From Drosophila miranda (taxonomy: Eukaryota > Arthropoda > Insecta > Diptera > Drosophilidae), in assembly GCF_003369915.1 (NCBI RefSeq), contig NC_046675.1, forward strand, positions 6,138,001 through 6,202,000: 64,000 nucleotides of DNA. Reading direction: 5' to 3'. Of the stretch, positions 25,434 to 37,300 are shown piece after piece (positions within the stretch are counted from its first letter, which is position 1; each line of letters starts with the position of its first letter). The notes beneath the pieces were generated by a model, which was given only the letters and a program-made list of their open reading frames with translations, was not told where the DNA came from and made no database searches. Both the position numbers and the translations under genes were made by a program.

Positions 25434-25439
25434 AATAAA
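25434..25439 (+). terminator. Poly(A) signal after the orphan 3' exon
   Basis: AATAAA lies 119 bp after the TAA of the exon ending at 25315, overlapping a second AATAAA. Confidence 0.55.
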
Positions 25440-25584
25440 ATAAATGGTGTAATATTGAAGTCCGATTTGCCGTGTGTGGCGAAATTTAAGTACATTTCAA
25501 TTAGATTAAAGAAATTAGAGCTGTTGAAACGTCGAAACATTGTCATCGATGTTTGGATGTACTTTGCAGACATCGATGATTTTC

Positions 25585-26602
25585 CTAATTATTAGGTGTT
25601 TCTTTTGGCACAACTTTTGAAATGTGTTGCTGACACGAAAGTAAAATTTTAGACCCTTCTGGAGCTTGGAACTTTTCGCACATATTGCAAAGCAGTTCCA
25701 GATTTCTGTGGAAGAGACATTAGATTCGATCATATTAGATTTGTTAGAATGTTATAAATGTTAGAAAAAGATAGGACTTACAATGCTCTTTTGGAAATCT
25801 CGCAACTGCTGCATATCAGTTGGCTGCACTTATTGCAGGATGCACTGCATTTTGTGCAGGTGAACTCCGCGCAGGTGCTGCATGTAAGTTTGTCTGCATG
25901 GCAGCAGAGTGTTAAAGCAGGAGCGTTGGAGGAGCTCCTGTTAGCCTTAGTCTTCTTTTTTAGCTCATACTTCTTTGATTGTATGTTGTTATAGAAATTT
26001 ACACGATTTTGTCTCCCGCAGGTCCAATTGGAAGTCATTTCATTCGGAAATAACTCGGTTATTTCGTCTACAAGCTGGCGAAATTTTGACATGGTTAACT
26101 TTAAATTTTGTTCCGAATAAAACGCCGTAATAGCTTTTCTTATTATCTTCCTGTCTCCAGGCGTCAATGGCTCCTCTTTAACTTTTTTTAAAAGTGATAT
26201 ACACTTTGCTTTAAGGAGTATCCCGTAAACGTTTATAATCAGCTCCACCGTCCGCACTGACGACACGCTGGCTACGTCGTGCCTTGGGGTTACAATTCCA
26301 CTCCATTCTCCTATTTCGGAGTCTGAGCCAGAGTCGTCTTTCGGTGGCGTTTTAGGTGTTGGAGGCATTCTTTTGATATAATGATCTGGACTTATGGAGG
26401 GAGTTTGTGGAGGCGGACTATTAGGTGGCTTTGGTGGACTATTTGGACTATTAGGCTTTGGCGGAAAATTTGGTGGCTTTGGTGGAAAATTTGGTGGCTT
26501 CGGTGGACTTTCGTGTTCGCTGGGTTCATACGTTTCTTTCTTTCGTTTTGCATCTCCTCCTTCCTCTGTAATCCACTCCCAAATTGTGCATTTTACTTTC
26601 AT
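25585..26602 (-). CDS. Uncharacterised Pro-repeat / Cys-rich protein, intact spliced gene
   Basis: Coding exons 26602-25782 and 25705-25585 are joined across a 76-bp intron (gtaagt...ttccacag); the frame continues only when it is spliced, giving 313 residues. An upstream non-coding exon probably ends at 26779 (donor gtaagg) with its acceptor at 26663. The ATG has A at -3. Residues about 35-85 form a Pro repeat built from PPKPPNF and PPKPPNS units. A central region (about 150-240) holds ITAFYSEQNLKLT and LFPNEMTSNWTCGR. The C-terminus has at least a dozen Cys, many in CxxC pairs (TCSTCAEFTCTKCSASC, then LICSSC and, across the splice, LLCNMC), which suggests metal binding. I do not recognise the family. 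The middle part loosely recalls proteins tied to insect DNA transposons, but this is weak. Confidence 0.7.
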
Positions 26603-26925
26603 CTTGGTGGCGCAAAGGTAAGCGAAGGAACAAGTTGATAGTGGGGTCACTTTACACGATAGCTGTAAGCTAAACACAAACACACCCACGCTTTCAAAAG
26701 AGGCCGCCAGCTATTCCTGCGGTTTTGGATAAACAATTAAACTCTATTTACAAACTGCGAGAAGACCTGCCTCCTTACCTGCTTTTCAATTGTGCCGTTA
26801 GCCTATCGAAGTGAGTGTTATTTAATAATTTGTTTAAAATCCAACTTGGGACGCCACCAATACTACATCATTGTCCCGTTAACGGCTTATCCGTCCCGTT
26901 TGTGTTTTCTAGTGATCTCTGATGG

Positions 26926-27745
26926 TTATCTGCGCGGTAAAGCCGTAAAGCTTTTCCTCCCACGCTGTCGCTGGTGGCTAGCTCTTTCTCCGGTCCGACG
27001 TACACGGATCCCTATGCCTCTCCGACTATACTCCGCTAAAAGCTTGACTGCTGTTTCGTTAACGGGATAGCCAGATGCTAGCAACTTCGCCATAAAAGCA
27101 GGATTTGCCTCAGGGAATATATGTAGAAGGCTTTTCAGTGTTGCCATCGGGCTTGACTTCTTTCGTGCTTATTTGTTTCGGTTTTGTTTCCTTGTCCGCG
27201 TACTTTGCAAAGGCGTAAATTTCCCAATCTGTCAATGGTCGAGAATTAGCCAAAAATGTGTCATACAATTGGTGGTACTTATACTTACTTTGCCTATTCA
27301 TGCTGAAACTCTTCGGGCGAATCATCCTCTTCCGCTTTTGGCATACTGAGCAACTTGTCCTTCGTTCGTTGGGGACAAGCGCGTACCTTAAACTGGTGTC
27401 GCCTTCGGACCTTGGGTCCTTGTAGAAGGCATTGTGGTAGTAGTAGCCTGGCACACTCATCCATAGTCTTTTGCTCCATCTTCATCCGCAGCTTGGTCGC
27501 GTTGCACCTCATATGGCATAGCCGGCAGGTTCTCTATTGCATTTTTAAAGTCTTTAAAAGGGAGTGCTTGACGGCGTGCTTCCCTGCGAGGAGAATATCA
27601 GTATGCAGTGATTTTCAATTATTTTTGGCTTACTGCTTACTGCTTACTTAATTTCTTCAATGGAGCCATTAAAGCCCGATTTTTGTCTCGGTGCGCGAAA
27701 ATATCCGAGGCAGGGCCATCGCAGCGCAGGGCGGCCGATGCAAAG
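26926..27745 (-). pseudogene. Decayed intron-bearing gene of unknown family with a CUE-like segment
   Basis: Three exons can be followed on the minus strand: 27745-27648, 27583-27289, and 27228 to about 26926. The introns are 64 bp (gtaagc...ctcgcag) and 60 bp (gtaagt...ttgacag), and the frame is kept across both splices. Two frameshifts break it: one near 27455, where ...GAKDYG must shift to MSVPGYYYH, and one near 27150, where the frame shifts into MATLKSLLHIFPEANPAF. The last segment (LLHIFPEANPAFMAKLL, then NETAVKLLAEY) has the FP and LL spacing of a CUE-type ubiquitin-binding helix bundle, a low-confidence match. The middle has TSCSVCQKRKR, a possible zinc site. I do not recognise the parent gene. 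Preserved introns mean this is not a retrocopy. Confidence 0.5.
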
Positions 27746-27769
27746 CTGTGGGAAGGTGGAGTAGGATAT

Positions 27770-28893
27770 TGTTAGTTTAAGAATTTGGGCAGATACGATA
27801 TCTTCTTTGTATATGTTTTTTTTGGCAATCATTTCCAACTTGTCATTTTCGTTTCTTACTTGCCATTTTTTAAGCCCCATTCTATATGATATTTTAAGCA
27901 GCAATTCAAAAATGCGTATCCAAGCATGAAGTGGACTTATCCCATAATGAAGATGCCGAGGATTTGGCTTAAAGGAATTTGTATCATAAGTTTCCATAAA
28001 TTGTTTTGGGCCTGCACCACATATTGAACACAATTGGCAAGATTTTGTACCCGTTAAAACGTTTAAAACTTTCCCATCTATAAGAGTCATGTGAAGGTCG
28101 TATGAGACAGTGATCTTCTTTTCATTTGAAATTTTTACTACACAAGGAGTCAAGTTTTTTATTTGTGTGTCCAAATCGTTTTTTTCTGCAAGAATATGAT
28201 CTTTTGTTTCTCTGGCGAATTCCATTTTGAGGAGTCGGCAAAATCTTACAGACTGCGGAGTTCTATTATTCCAAAAAATTGTTCCGGTTCCTTCGTTTCA
28301 AATCTTTTTTTATACATACTTTGCCCAGTTGATCCATCGTATCCGTAACTCGCAATTAACTTAATACTAGAAACGTTTTCAAAGTTAGCGAATAACTCTT
28401 CCTGTAACAATATTATGCGGCTGGCAGTGTGGTTTAACAAATCTTGCAAGGCAACTTTTGCCATAGTTTCTGTAGCAGTTATTCCCGCAGGTCTCAATTG
28501 CAATTTGGCTTCCTGGACATTTTGGTAGCTTGGGTATATGTCACAATTATGCTGTTTGCTTATTTGACGAATTTCATTATATAATCGTTTGCTTAAAGAA
28601 TTTTCCAGCAAGAATTCCAAAGCATCATTTGTTGTTAAAGGTATTGGTTCTACAATATCGAGCTTTCTTTTAGCTTCAGTAGCTTCGCTTTCAGAAGTGC
28701 TAACATTTTTAAGTAAAAATGCAGTATCATTTGCATATGATTTCCTGGCTGACATTGTTCCTGCATGAATTAAAAGTTTGGTATCGTTTTTATTACTGAT
28801 TGCTACATCGGCAGCTAGTTTTCGTTTTAGACGGGGCCCTGCTTCATCATAAGTTAGCCTTGACATTGTCACAGTTGTCACTGGTGGTACCAT
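27770..28893 (-). mobile_element. Transib-type (RAG1-related) transposase remnant
   Basis: Two frames, 28893-28246 and 28225-27770, carry successive parts of a transposase of the Transib/RAG1 kind. The first has SYGYDGSTGQSMYKKRF, corresponding to the first catalytic Asp (DG). The second has LIDGKVLNVLTGTKSC, then the zinc-binding CSICGA, then HYGISPLHAWIRIFELLL. The frames are separated by a frameshift and loss of about 20 codons, because RFCRLLKMEF continues in another frame at about 28250. The C-terminal third with the catalytic Glu is missing, so the copy is dead. Likely first Met is MSRLTYDEAG at about 28866. No terminal inverted repeats were found; the 5' side abuts the arrow-like copy. 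The family call is from memory of conserved motifs. Confidence 0.75.
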
Positions 28894-28904
28894 CGCAGAT
28901 CAGA

Positions 28905-31045
28905 GTCTTGTCTCTGCCCTCGGTTGACTGTCAGCTGAACTGATCCGCCGGGCAGTCCTTTCGTCACAGCGCCAGAAGGCGGATATAAAGTCGTTCTTTA
29001 TGTCACTACTCCCGCCACTTAAAATTATCTGTCCGGATAGACGCCGTAGTTCTCCTTGTCCTCCAGTAGCATCAGATGCTTGGGGCACGAGCAGACGTCG
29101 TGAGTACTGCGTGTCACACCCCGCTATGCAGATGTGGGAACAATTTGGGCAACTGTGCCATGTGATTGCGCAGCACTTTCGCATCCGGTGCCCACACGGC
29201 ACTGATGTCGGTGAACTGCGACAGACGCTGCAGCTCCCCGGAACGACGCTCTGCGTTGACAGTGATCCACTCCAGTCCGGTCTTGTCATCCAGCCAGTAC
29301 ACAAATCCTCCCAAGGCGGCAATGTTGTTCACCTGCGTGATGTGCATGGAAACAAAGGTTTTCCTGTAAGAGGGAAAAGGGGATTACACATGTGTTCAGA
29401 GGGTCGGGTCTCCATATTGGTTGCTTACTTGTTCTTTCCTTTAAGGTCTATCACATTGATTCACTTGCCATGGGCATAGTAGACTGTTGTAGTCGGACTG
29501 TTGGTCCAGGGCCAGCTCATTGCCTTCGACTCGGGCCCGAATGATGGCCTGATGGCTGCTGACATCTGTCCAGAAGAGCAAACGCTTCATGGCATGCACG
29601 GCAATGTTGCGAGGCTTCTCCGAGTCCCCGGTATCGTTGACGCCTACGGATTCACCCAGGAAGCTAAAAGAGGCAACGCTTTAGGAACACAATTGTGCGG
29701 ATGAATCGGAGAGAGAGAGAGATTCACCTTGTCACGTTAATGCTGTTGGAGTAGGAGCAGGTCCAGAAGAGCAGCCGCCCAATGATGTCGATTGCAATGT
29801 CGAACGGCTGTCCGGAGTTGGCCAAGAGGCTCACCTTTGTGCCATTTGCCAGAGAACGCTTGATGCTGTGACTCCTGCCTTCGATCTTGAAAAGAAAAAG
29901 AAGGATTAGGGATATTAGGGAAACCGCGCTCAGCTTCTGCTAATCCTCCTTACCCAGTAAATGTAATGCGAGATCGGATCATAGTCCACGGCGCGGATAT
30001 TCTTGCCGCACACTGGCAGCGGCACATTCGAGCAGTCTGTCGTGTTCGACAGCAGTCGGCCGAAGCTGTTCATCTGGCTGAAGATGATGTAGTTCTTGCA
30101 GGAGACCCCGTCCTTGGCCAGCTGGTAGTGGGTGGGGCAGGCACAGGTCATGCCCCGTCTGCGGGCTGGGCCAGGCACAGGTGGGAGCAGCTCCCGTTGT
30201 TGATCTTGCACGTATTAGCCCCACCTGTCGCTTGTCGTTGCACACAAGCAGCGAAGTGATGTAAGTCATGCCCGAATGGACCAGGCTGTGGCTCTCGCCC
30301 GTCGTCTTGTGCACCCGCTCAATGTCCCCGGTGTTTCAGTCGCTCCAGTACACGTAGTCCTGATACAGGGAAACCGCGTGTCGCTGCAAACCAGTATCGG
30401 GTGCTTCTTACCCCAGTCGGCGCTCTCTATCTTCGCTGGCCGCGACTGGGTGGCCCAGTAGAGGCGACTCGTCGCCTGGTCGAATGTGAGCCCGGCCGCA
30501 TAGTTGGCTCTCGCAACGATGGTTTGCAGCTCGGATCCGTCCATCGTGGCACGCCGTATGGAGTCCGAAGGCGACTCTGTCCAGTACATGTAGCCGCGGC
30601 GCGGCTCGAGGACCAGGGACCGGGGCTCCTCCACCTCCTTCCACAAGAGCACGCGCCGACTGCTGCCATCCAGGCGGGCGACCTCGATGAGACGAACCTC
30701 CGCATCGGACCATCGGATGCCGTCCGGCCCAATCAGACCCTAGTCCACGATCTGCTGCACATAGGAGCCATTGAGAAAGGCCCGGAAGATGCACTTGGTC
30801 TTCTGGTCAGTCCAGTAGATGCGCCTCTCCGCCACCGACACGTCCAGGGCGTGCGCATCGCCCACATCCTTGAAGGGCATCGCTCGTCGTCGTGGTTCCG
30901 TTCCCGTCGCTGTACTCGGTCGAGAGAACAGCAGGAAGGCGGCAGGCACAGGTACAGGCGGTGGAGCAGGCCCCCCATATTCTTCGATTTTGATCTTCCA
31001 TCGAATGTTACTAGCAAGATAGATCTCTCAGCCCTGCCCACATAA
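28905..31045 (-). pseudogene. Partial, decayed copy of arrow (LRP5/6), propellers 3-4 with introns
   Basis: Read from 31045 downwards, the order matches LRP5/6: a LY-propeller with [37 protein letters not shown] and LYWATQSR (30900-30450); an EGF-like piece with CPTHYQLAKDG (30130-30090); a second propeller with AVDYDPISHYIYWV, SLANGTKVSLL, RLLFWTC, KRLLFWTD and GGFVYWLDD (29990-29270); a second EGF-like piece (HICIAG, 29150-29030); and the start of an LDL-A repeat (FWRCD, about 28970). Introns are kept, for example gtgaat...ttttag between 29729 and 29665, so this is a genomic duplication. A TAG at about 30742, many frameshifts and altered YWTD motifs show decay. Signal peptide, first two propellers, transmembrane helix and PPPSP tail are absent. 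The functional arrow gene must lie elsewhere. Confidence 0.8.
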
Positions 31046-31255
31046 TTTTATACGAGTGATGAATCAATTTCCTACGTGATTGGCTTAATTTTAATAATTG
31101 CATTTATTGGATTTCTATATAACGTTGAAAATGAAATTTAATAGATTGATGAAATTGACAAATGCTCAAAAAATACCGAAAAGTATTAAAAATACCGTGA
31201 ACGGTGGAAATATCATGAGCTGCCACATCTCTTAAGAAAGGTTTCAACATTCCGG

Positions 31256-31275
31256 TATCGATAGCACTATCGATA
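31256..31275 (+). promoter_or_regulatory. Paired DRE sites (TATCGATA) upstream of Cdk2
   Basis: Two perfect TATCGATA octamers stand at 31256-31263 and 31268-31275, about 100 bp before the Cdk2 start codon. The DNA replication-related element is the binding site of DREF, a known activator of fly replication and cell-cycle genes. No TATA box is seen. Confidence 0.75.
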
Positions 31276-31367
31276 TTTTCTATCCTCGCTTCTGCCATCC
31301 CTTTATGGGCTGAATTCCCTCCAATTTTTTGATTATTAATGATTGAATGATTGATTGATTTAACCCA

Positions 31368-32923
<1,556 letters not shown>

Positions 32924-33180
32924 TCGTCGCATATCCCCGGATCAACCCTAGCTAATTTCTTGTGATCTGTTAGTATAGTAAGTCAACTGACTACCTCATT
33001 ACCACTTAAAAAATAATACATAACTAGAGAAATTACATGTGACTGTTATCTTCATTACAGCTCCCCATCTCCATATCATCCTATTAAAACACACACTCAC
33101 ACGCATACAAACAAATCCTTTAAATACATGCTCATGTCCATCAGGTATTCGATAAGTTTATTAAGATATTTTGGTTTATT

Positions 33181-34320
33181 TCACCAGGCGCGCAGCCAAT
33201 AGTAGCGGTTCTGGTTCCGAGGAGAAACCTTGGCACCTGAGTCTGAAATTGCAGTGACGCCACCATTGCGCCCTGACTGGCGCTGGCGCTGGCGATTGGG
33301 TTGATCGTCACGCATGTACGTGCCTAGAGCATTGCGCATGCTCTCGGAGAGCGGTGACTGACTCTCGTCGTCATCGTCTTCTTCACCAATGCCGTAAGAC
33401 GTTGCATCGGACAGTGCTGTACTATCGTTCGAATCAATTTCATCGTCTGTGTCTTCGTTTTGATTGGCCGAGTCGCTGGCGTCGACTGTTTCTACTGCGG
33501 ACTGACCTTTCGTAGAGGACAACGGCAGTGGCCGCAGAAGAGTGATCTTTTTGGTGTTGATTTTTCCCAAAACCGTCGGCTCCTGTGGCTCCCCCTCCGA
33601 TGCGGGATCAAAGTGATTGTAGTAGTTTTCCTGAAAGTCTTGCGGGCTGAAGCGCTGCACTCCGTAATAGCTGCCGGAGTTAGTGTCGTAGAAGAACATA
33701 GGCTCGGCTGGAGGCAACGGAGGTGCATAGTAATCGTACGGATCATACTCCTGCGACTCAAAGGAGGGCCTACGTATCTGCTGCTTGCGGCGCTTTCGTT
33801 TGCGTTTCTTGGAGCTCTGCGACTCTGGAATCGGACTCTCTGGCTGTTGTTCCAGGTTCTCGGTCAGAGACTGAAGGTACACGGGCGATGTCTCAATGAT
33901 ATTGGCGCTGCCATCGTTAAAGAAGTTGGCCAATGGATTGGTCAAGTTTCGCCAACTTAACGAGGGCTGAACACTTCGAATGAAACTATTCCATACGCGG
34001 ACTAGTGGACGCTCTGTGGTTGTCGTTGGCGCAGCCTTGCCTTGGATGTCATGGATGCGACGCCTCCGGTACCCACCGTTATTATTCGGCAACAGGACAT
34101 ACTGGTAGTTACTGAAACAAAAGAAGTAGTACATAAGTATATCTCTCCATAGACTAATTACAAGTTTGTATATTTCCCACTCTTTATTGGCTGGCTGCCG
34201 TGCCTGTGGCCGCCCTGGCCCTTGCTGCACCTCCAAAGCCGGCATCCTGGCTGATTGAGTCTGAATGGGATAATTCCATGCTACAAAGAGCAACAAAGCT
34301 GTCACCAATTGCCAATGCAT
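33181..34320 (-). CDS. Secreted low-complexity protein of unknown function
   Basis: Exon 34320-34181 joins exon 34111-33181 across a 69-bp intron with the slightly unusual donor gtggga (acceptor gtttcag), giving 356 residues. Residues 1-23 form a signal peptide. The rest has a basic cluster KKRKRKRRKQQ (about residues 150-160), a Tyr/Pro/Asp-rich stretch (EYDPYDYYAPPLPP), an acidic run EEDDDDES and a C-terminal basic Gln/Arg segment ending YYWLRAW. RRRR near residue 57 and the KRKRKRR cluster could be furin-type cleavage sites, so a processed secreted peptide or matrix protein is possible. I recognise no domain. AATAAA overlaps the bases just after the stop. The gene is tail-to-tail with Cdk2, about 260 bp away. 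If the intron is not removed the frame also stays open. Confidence 0.7.
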   Translation of the reverse strand: MHWQLVTALLLFVAWNYPIQTQSARMPALEVQQGPGRPQARQPANKEWEIYKLVISLWRDILMYYFFCFSNYQYVLLPNNNGGYRRRRIHDIQGKAAPTTTTERPLVRVWNSFIRSVQPSLSWRNLTNPLANFFNDGSANIIETSPVYLQSLTENLEQQPESPIPESQSSKKRKRKRRKQQIRRPSFESQEYDPYDYYAPPLPPAEPMFFYDTNSGSYYGVQRFSPQDFQENYYNHFDPASEGEPQEPTVLGKINTKKITLLRPLPLSSTKGQSAVETVDASDSANQNEDTDDEIDSNDSTALSDATSYGIGEEDDDDESQSPLSESMRNALGTYMRDDQPNRQRQRQSGRNGGVTAISDSGAKVSPRNQNRYYWLRAW

Positions 34321-37300
34321 GGCTGTTAACTGTAATGTCTGTGGGTGAAGGCTAAGCTCTGGCTGCGTCCGCTGCCCTTTCTGGTCTATAGCACACTGAC
34401 ACGAATCCGAGATGCGAACCTAGTGGTCAACAACACCAGCTTGTCGCATGGCCATTGTTTTGTCTTCGAGCGCATCTCATTAGAATTTTGTATTTTAGCG
34501 AAACTCTCAATAACCAATTTGATATAAAATGGCATTGTTCCAGGTCCCAGCCGACACTAAACCAGCTAACCCAATTCTGAGGGTGTCGAAAAGAACGTCT
34601 TTCCCCCGCGGCTCGGTGACAGATGCCAATCTCGCCCATACATATGCTAATGGACTTTTATATATTACACAATTAATATGCCATTCAAGGTATCGTCTGT
34701 GATTAAGAAACTCGTTTTCTTCGCTTTGCTCTGATCTAAGAATGCGTCAGTTTTCTGATTTCCAAAAATTTTGCCGAATGGACGGTTGGCGAAATGCTTT
34801 CTCCTGATGAATTTGTGTTTATGGGATCATCTCCTTGTCGCGAATACTATTTGATGGCCTGTCTTAATATGACTGTTTTTATTGGGGCATTTTCGCGGCC
34901 CTGCTACTTTTTGATGGCATGTTTCTTTTTGCCATCCTAAAGTGGTAATAACTATTGAATGTCTCCATTTGTGCGGGCTTTATTTGCTTCGACATGTGGA
35001 ATAATTTAGAAATTTAATTTTAATTAAGAACATGTCCATGCCTCAATAATATATGTAGATCAAAAAGAAAGGAAAGCTGGCCTAATGGGACGTAACGATC
35101 GTATTTCTGAATGAAATTAAAACTAATTTCAAAATTCTCGATCATGGCCAAAAAACAAACATTTAAAGTCAATTTAAACACATTTCCATATAGTTCTGTC
35201 CCTATATTATCTTCTGAATTTATTCAAAGTTGACTAATTTAACCAACAGTCGAACTTCCACATAGCGAAACTCAAGAGGAATTCGTAATATAGAATTCAT
35301 TTTTTCATAATATAGCATTGTAGTGTTCTGGAAATAAATTCGTTGTACGGAACTTCAATGTGAAAATTATTAATAAGATCACATTTCAATCAAATTAACT
35401 TTGATGATTCTACATTAAAAGTTGTACCACAAATTTTCTATAATATATTGAAAATTTACCCAATCGCGGGCTATTAAACGAAATTTCGTAATGTAGCCAC
35501 GTTTGCCAGAATACAAAAAAAGGTGAGTTTTTATCTTTTTATAGGTTGGAAAATTAATATTTAATATACAATCATGGAAAAAATAATAAAAACGGCATAT
35601 TTTTATTCAGTTTTTATTCAAAAACCACTTGTGTCTTAAGTAACGGAAAATCAGGAGATATTTCTAATTATATGTCGTAACTTTTTAAAGATTGAACTTT
35701 TACATTATTTTTTAGTACGAACTTAACGTAAGGCCTGAATGGAAATGCCCATTTTCCAAGTTTTTCTGGCCAATTTTTAAGTTCTCAAATCAGCGGCTTT
35801 GTGCCACGAGCCAAGCAGAGCAAAAACAACTGTAAAAGCAAAGAAAATTCCTAACAAGTGTTTTTCCTTTCATTGTGGGGAGAGAGAGATATTGAAAGAA
35901 TAAAAGCGAGAGCGAGAGAGAGCTGTCAGCCGTGGAGAGGGCTTTCGACACATGCTGGAAAAGCTTTGGCTCTGGCTTTGGCCAGGAAACGGTTCAGTCT
36001 ACTTTGAGATTCCTGGCCAGCAACGACACGACATCCGACAGTGGCCGCGGCGCGTGCTCCAAAAAACAAAAAGGAAGGCTGGAAAAACGCCAGCAGCAAG
36101 GAGCTGTAGCTGTGGCTGTCGCTGTGGCTGTAACAGTTTCCACCAAAGTCTAGGAAAACAAGTCCGAAGGAGGCGCATTTAAGTGGCAGCTTGCTTTTTT
36201 GGGCTAAGCAAGCGATTCGTGCGATTCTATCCATGTGCTGCGAGTATATGTACGTGTCTCCTGGCTGTGTGCGTGCGCGAGTGCCAGTTTCTACGTTTGT
36301 GTGTGTGTGTATCCATGCTTGTGTGCCTTTTGTGTATCCGGGAAGCGTTCTGTTTTTGAGCTGCTGCTCCAAATTTATACAGAGCATATTTGTGTCCATT
36401 TAATTGAATTAAGTAAAGGGCTCCGCCACCGAGCCGAGCGTCGCCATTCCGCACCATCTTTACATAAGAGCAAGCGTGAGATACAGATACTGCGACAGAG
36501 AATGTCGAGAATTGCGTAAAGTTTTGTGGCCCTTGTGGCTCGTGGGCTCGTGTGTGCCGTGGGAAAATGACATTAAGTGCTTAAGTAAATTATATAAAAT
36601 CATTAAACGCCCCGCCGAGCATCCATAACACACGGCAAATGTGAAACGACAGCTGCAGCCTGGAAAACACACACAGTTTCCATCGCTACAAGATAAACCG
36701 ATTCCTTGCCCAAGCAATTTTCCCTTCTCTTCCCTTCCTCATACTTTCTTCTTCTTGTGGCCAAATGAAAAATTCAAAGCCGTCACAATGGGGCCGGAGC
36801 TGGGGGCGGGACTAGATTTTCGACATAGGCGGGCTACTGTCAAGGTGGGCGCTACCTCAAGGCCTAGTAGCTAACCCTAAGCCCAACCACAGACACGCAC
36901 ACAGCCAACCACACACCCACCCACGTGTCCACACACACACACACAGACACTCTCCCAATGGATATACGTCTTGGCGGGCGTTTTGCTTTTCCCCATTTTC
37001 AAGTGCGCGTTTTGGGGGTGCCTGCCAGGTGTCTGACTGAAACAGTTTTTTGGCGTCACTTTCGGTTTCGCCGTGCCCTCGCTCAAGTGCTGTGCTTGAC
37101 CATAACCACTAAAACTGTCACATTGCGTATACGCCGCGTGTTGTCCTCGAGCGCGCGGTGTATTTGTTTTGTGGCCGTGTGCTTGCGCTCGCTCGTAAGC
37201 TCGTTTATTTTTCAACAGCCAACTGGCACCCACGCCTGCACTGAGAGTGCTGCTCTCTGTAGTCTCTCTCTCTCCGCTCTCTCTCCATGGCACGTTCTCT

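Noticed and set aside
30401-31045. Long plus-strand frame of 214 codons
   Set aside because: It is the reverse complement of the arrow-like copy. The YWTD-type motifs read only on the minus strand, and the plus product is a Gly/Arg/Leu-rich shadow.
35590-35640. Similarity between aaacggcatatttttatt here and aaacggcgtattttttt at 63.14 kb
   Set aside because: The shared block is short and T-rich; it does not extend and may be chance in AT-rich DNA.
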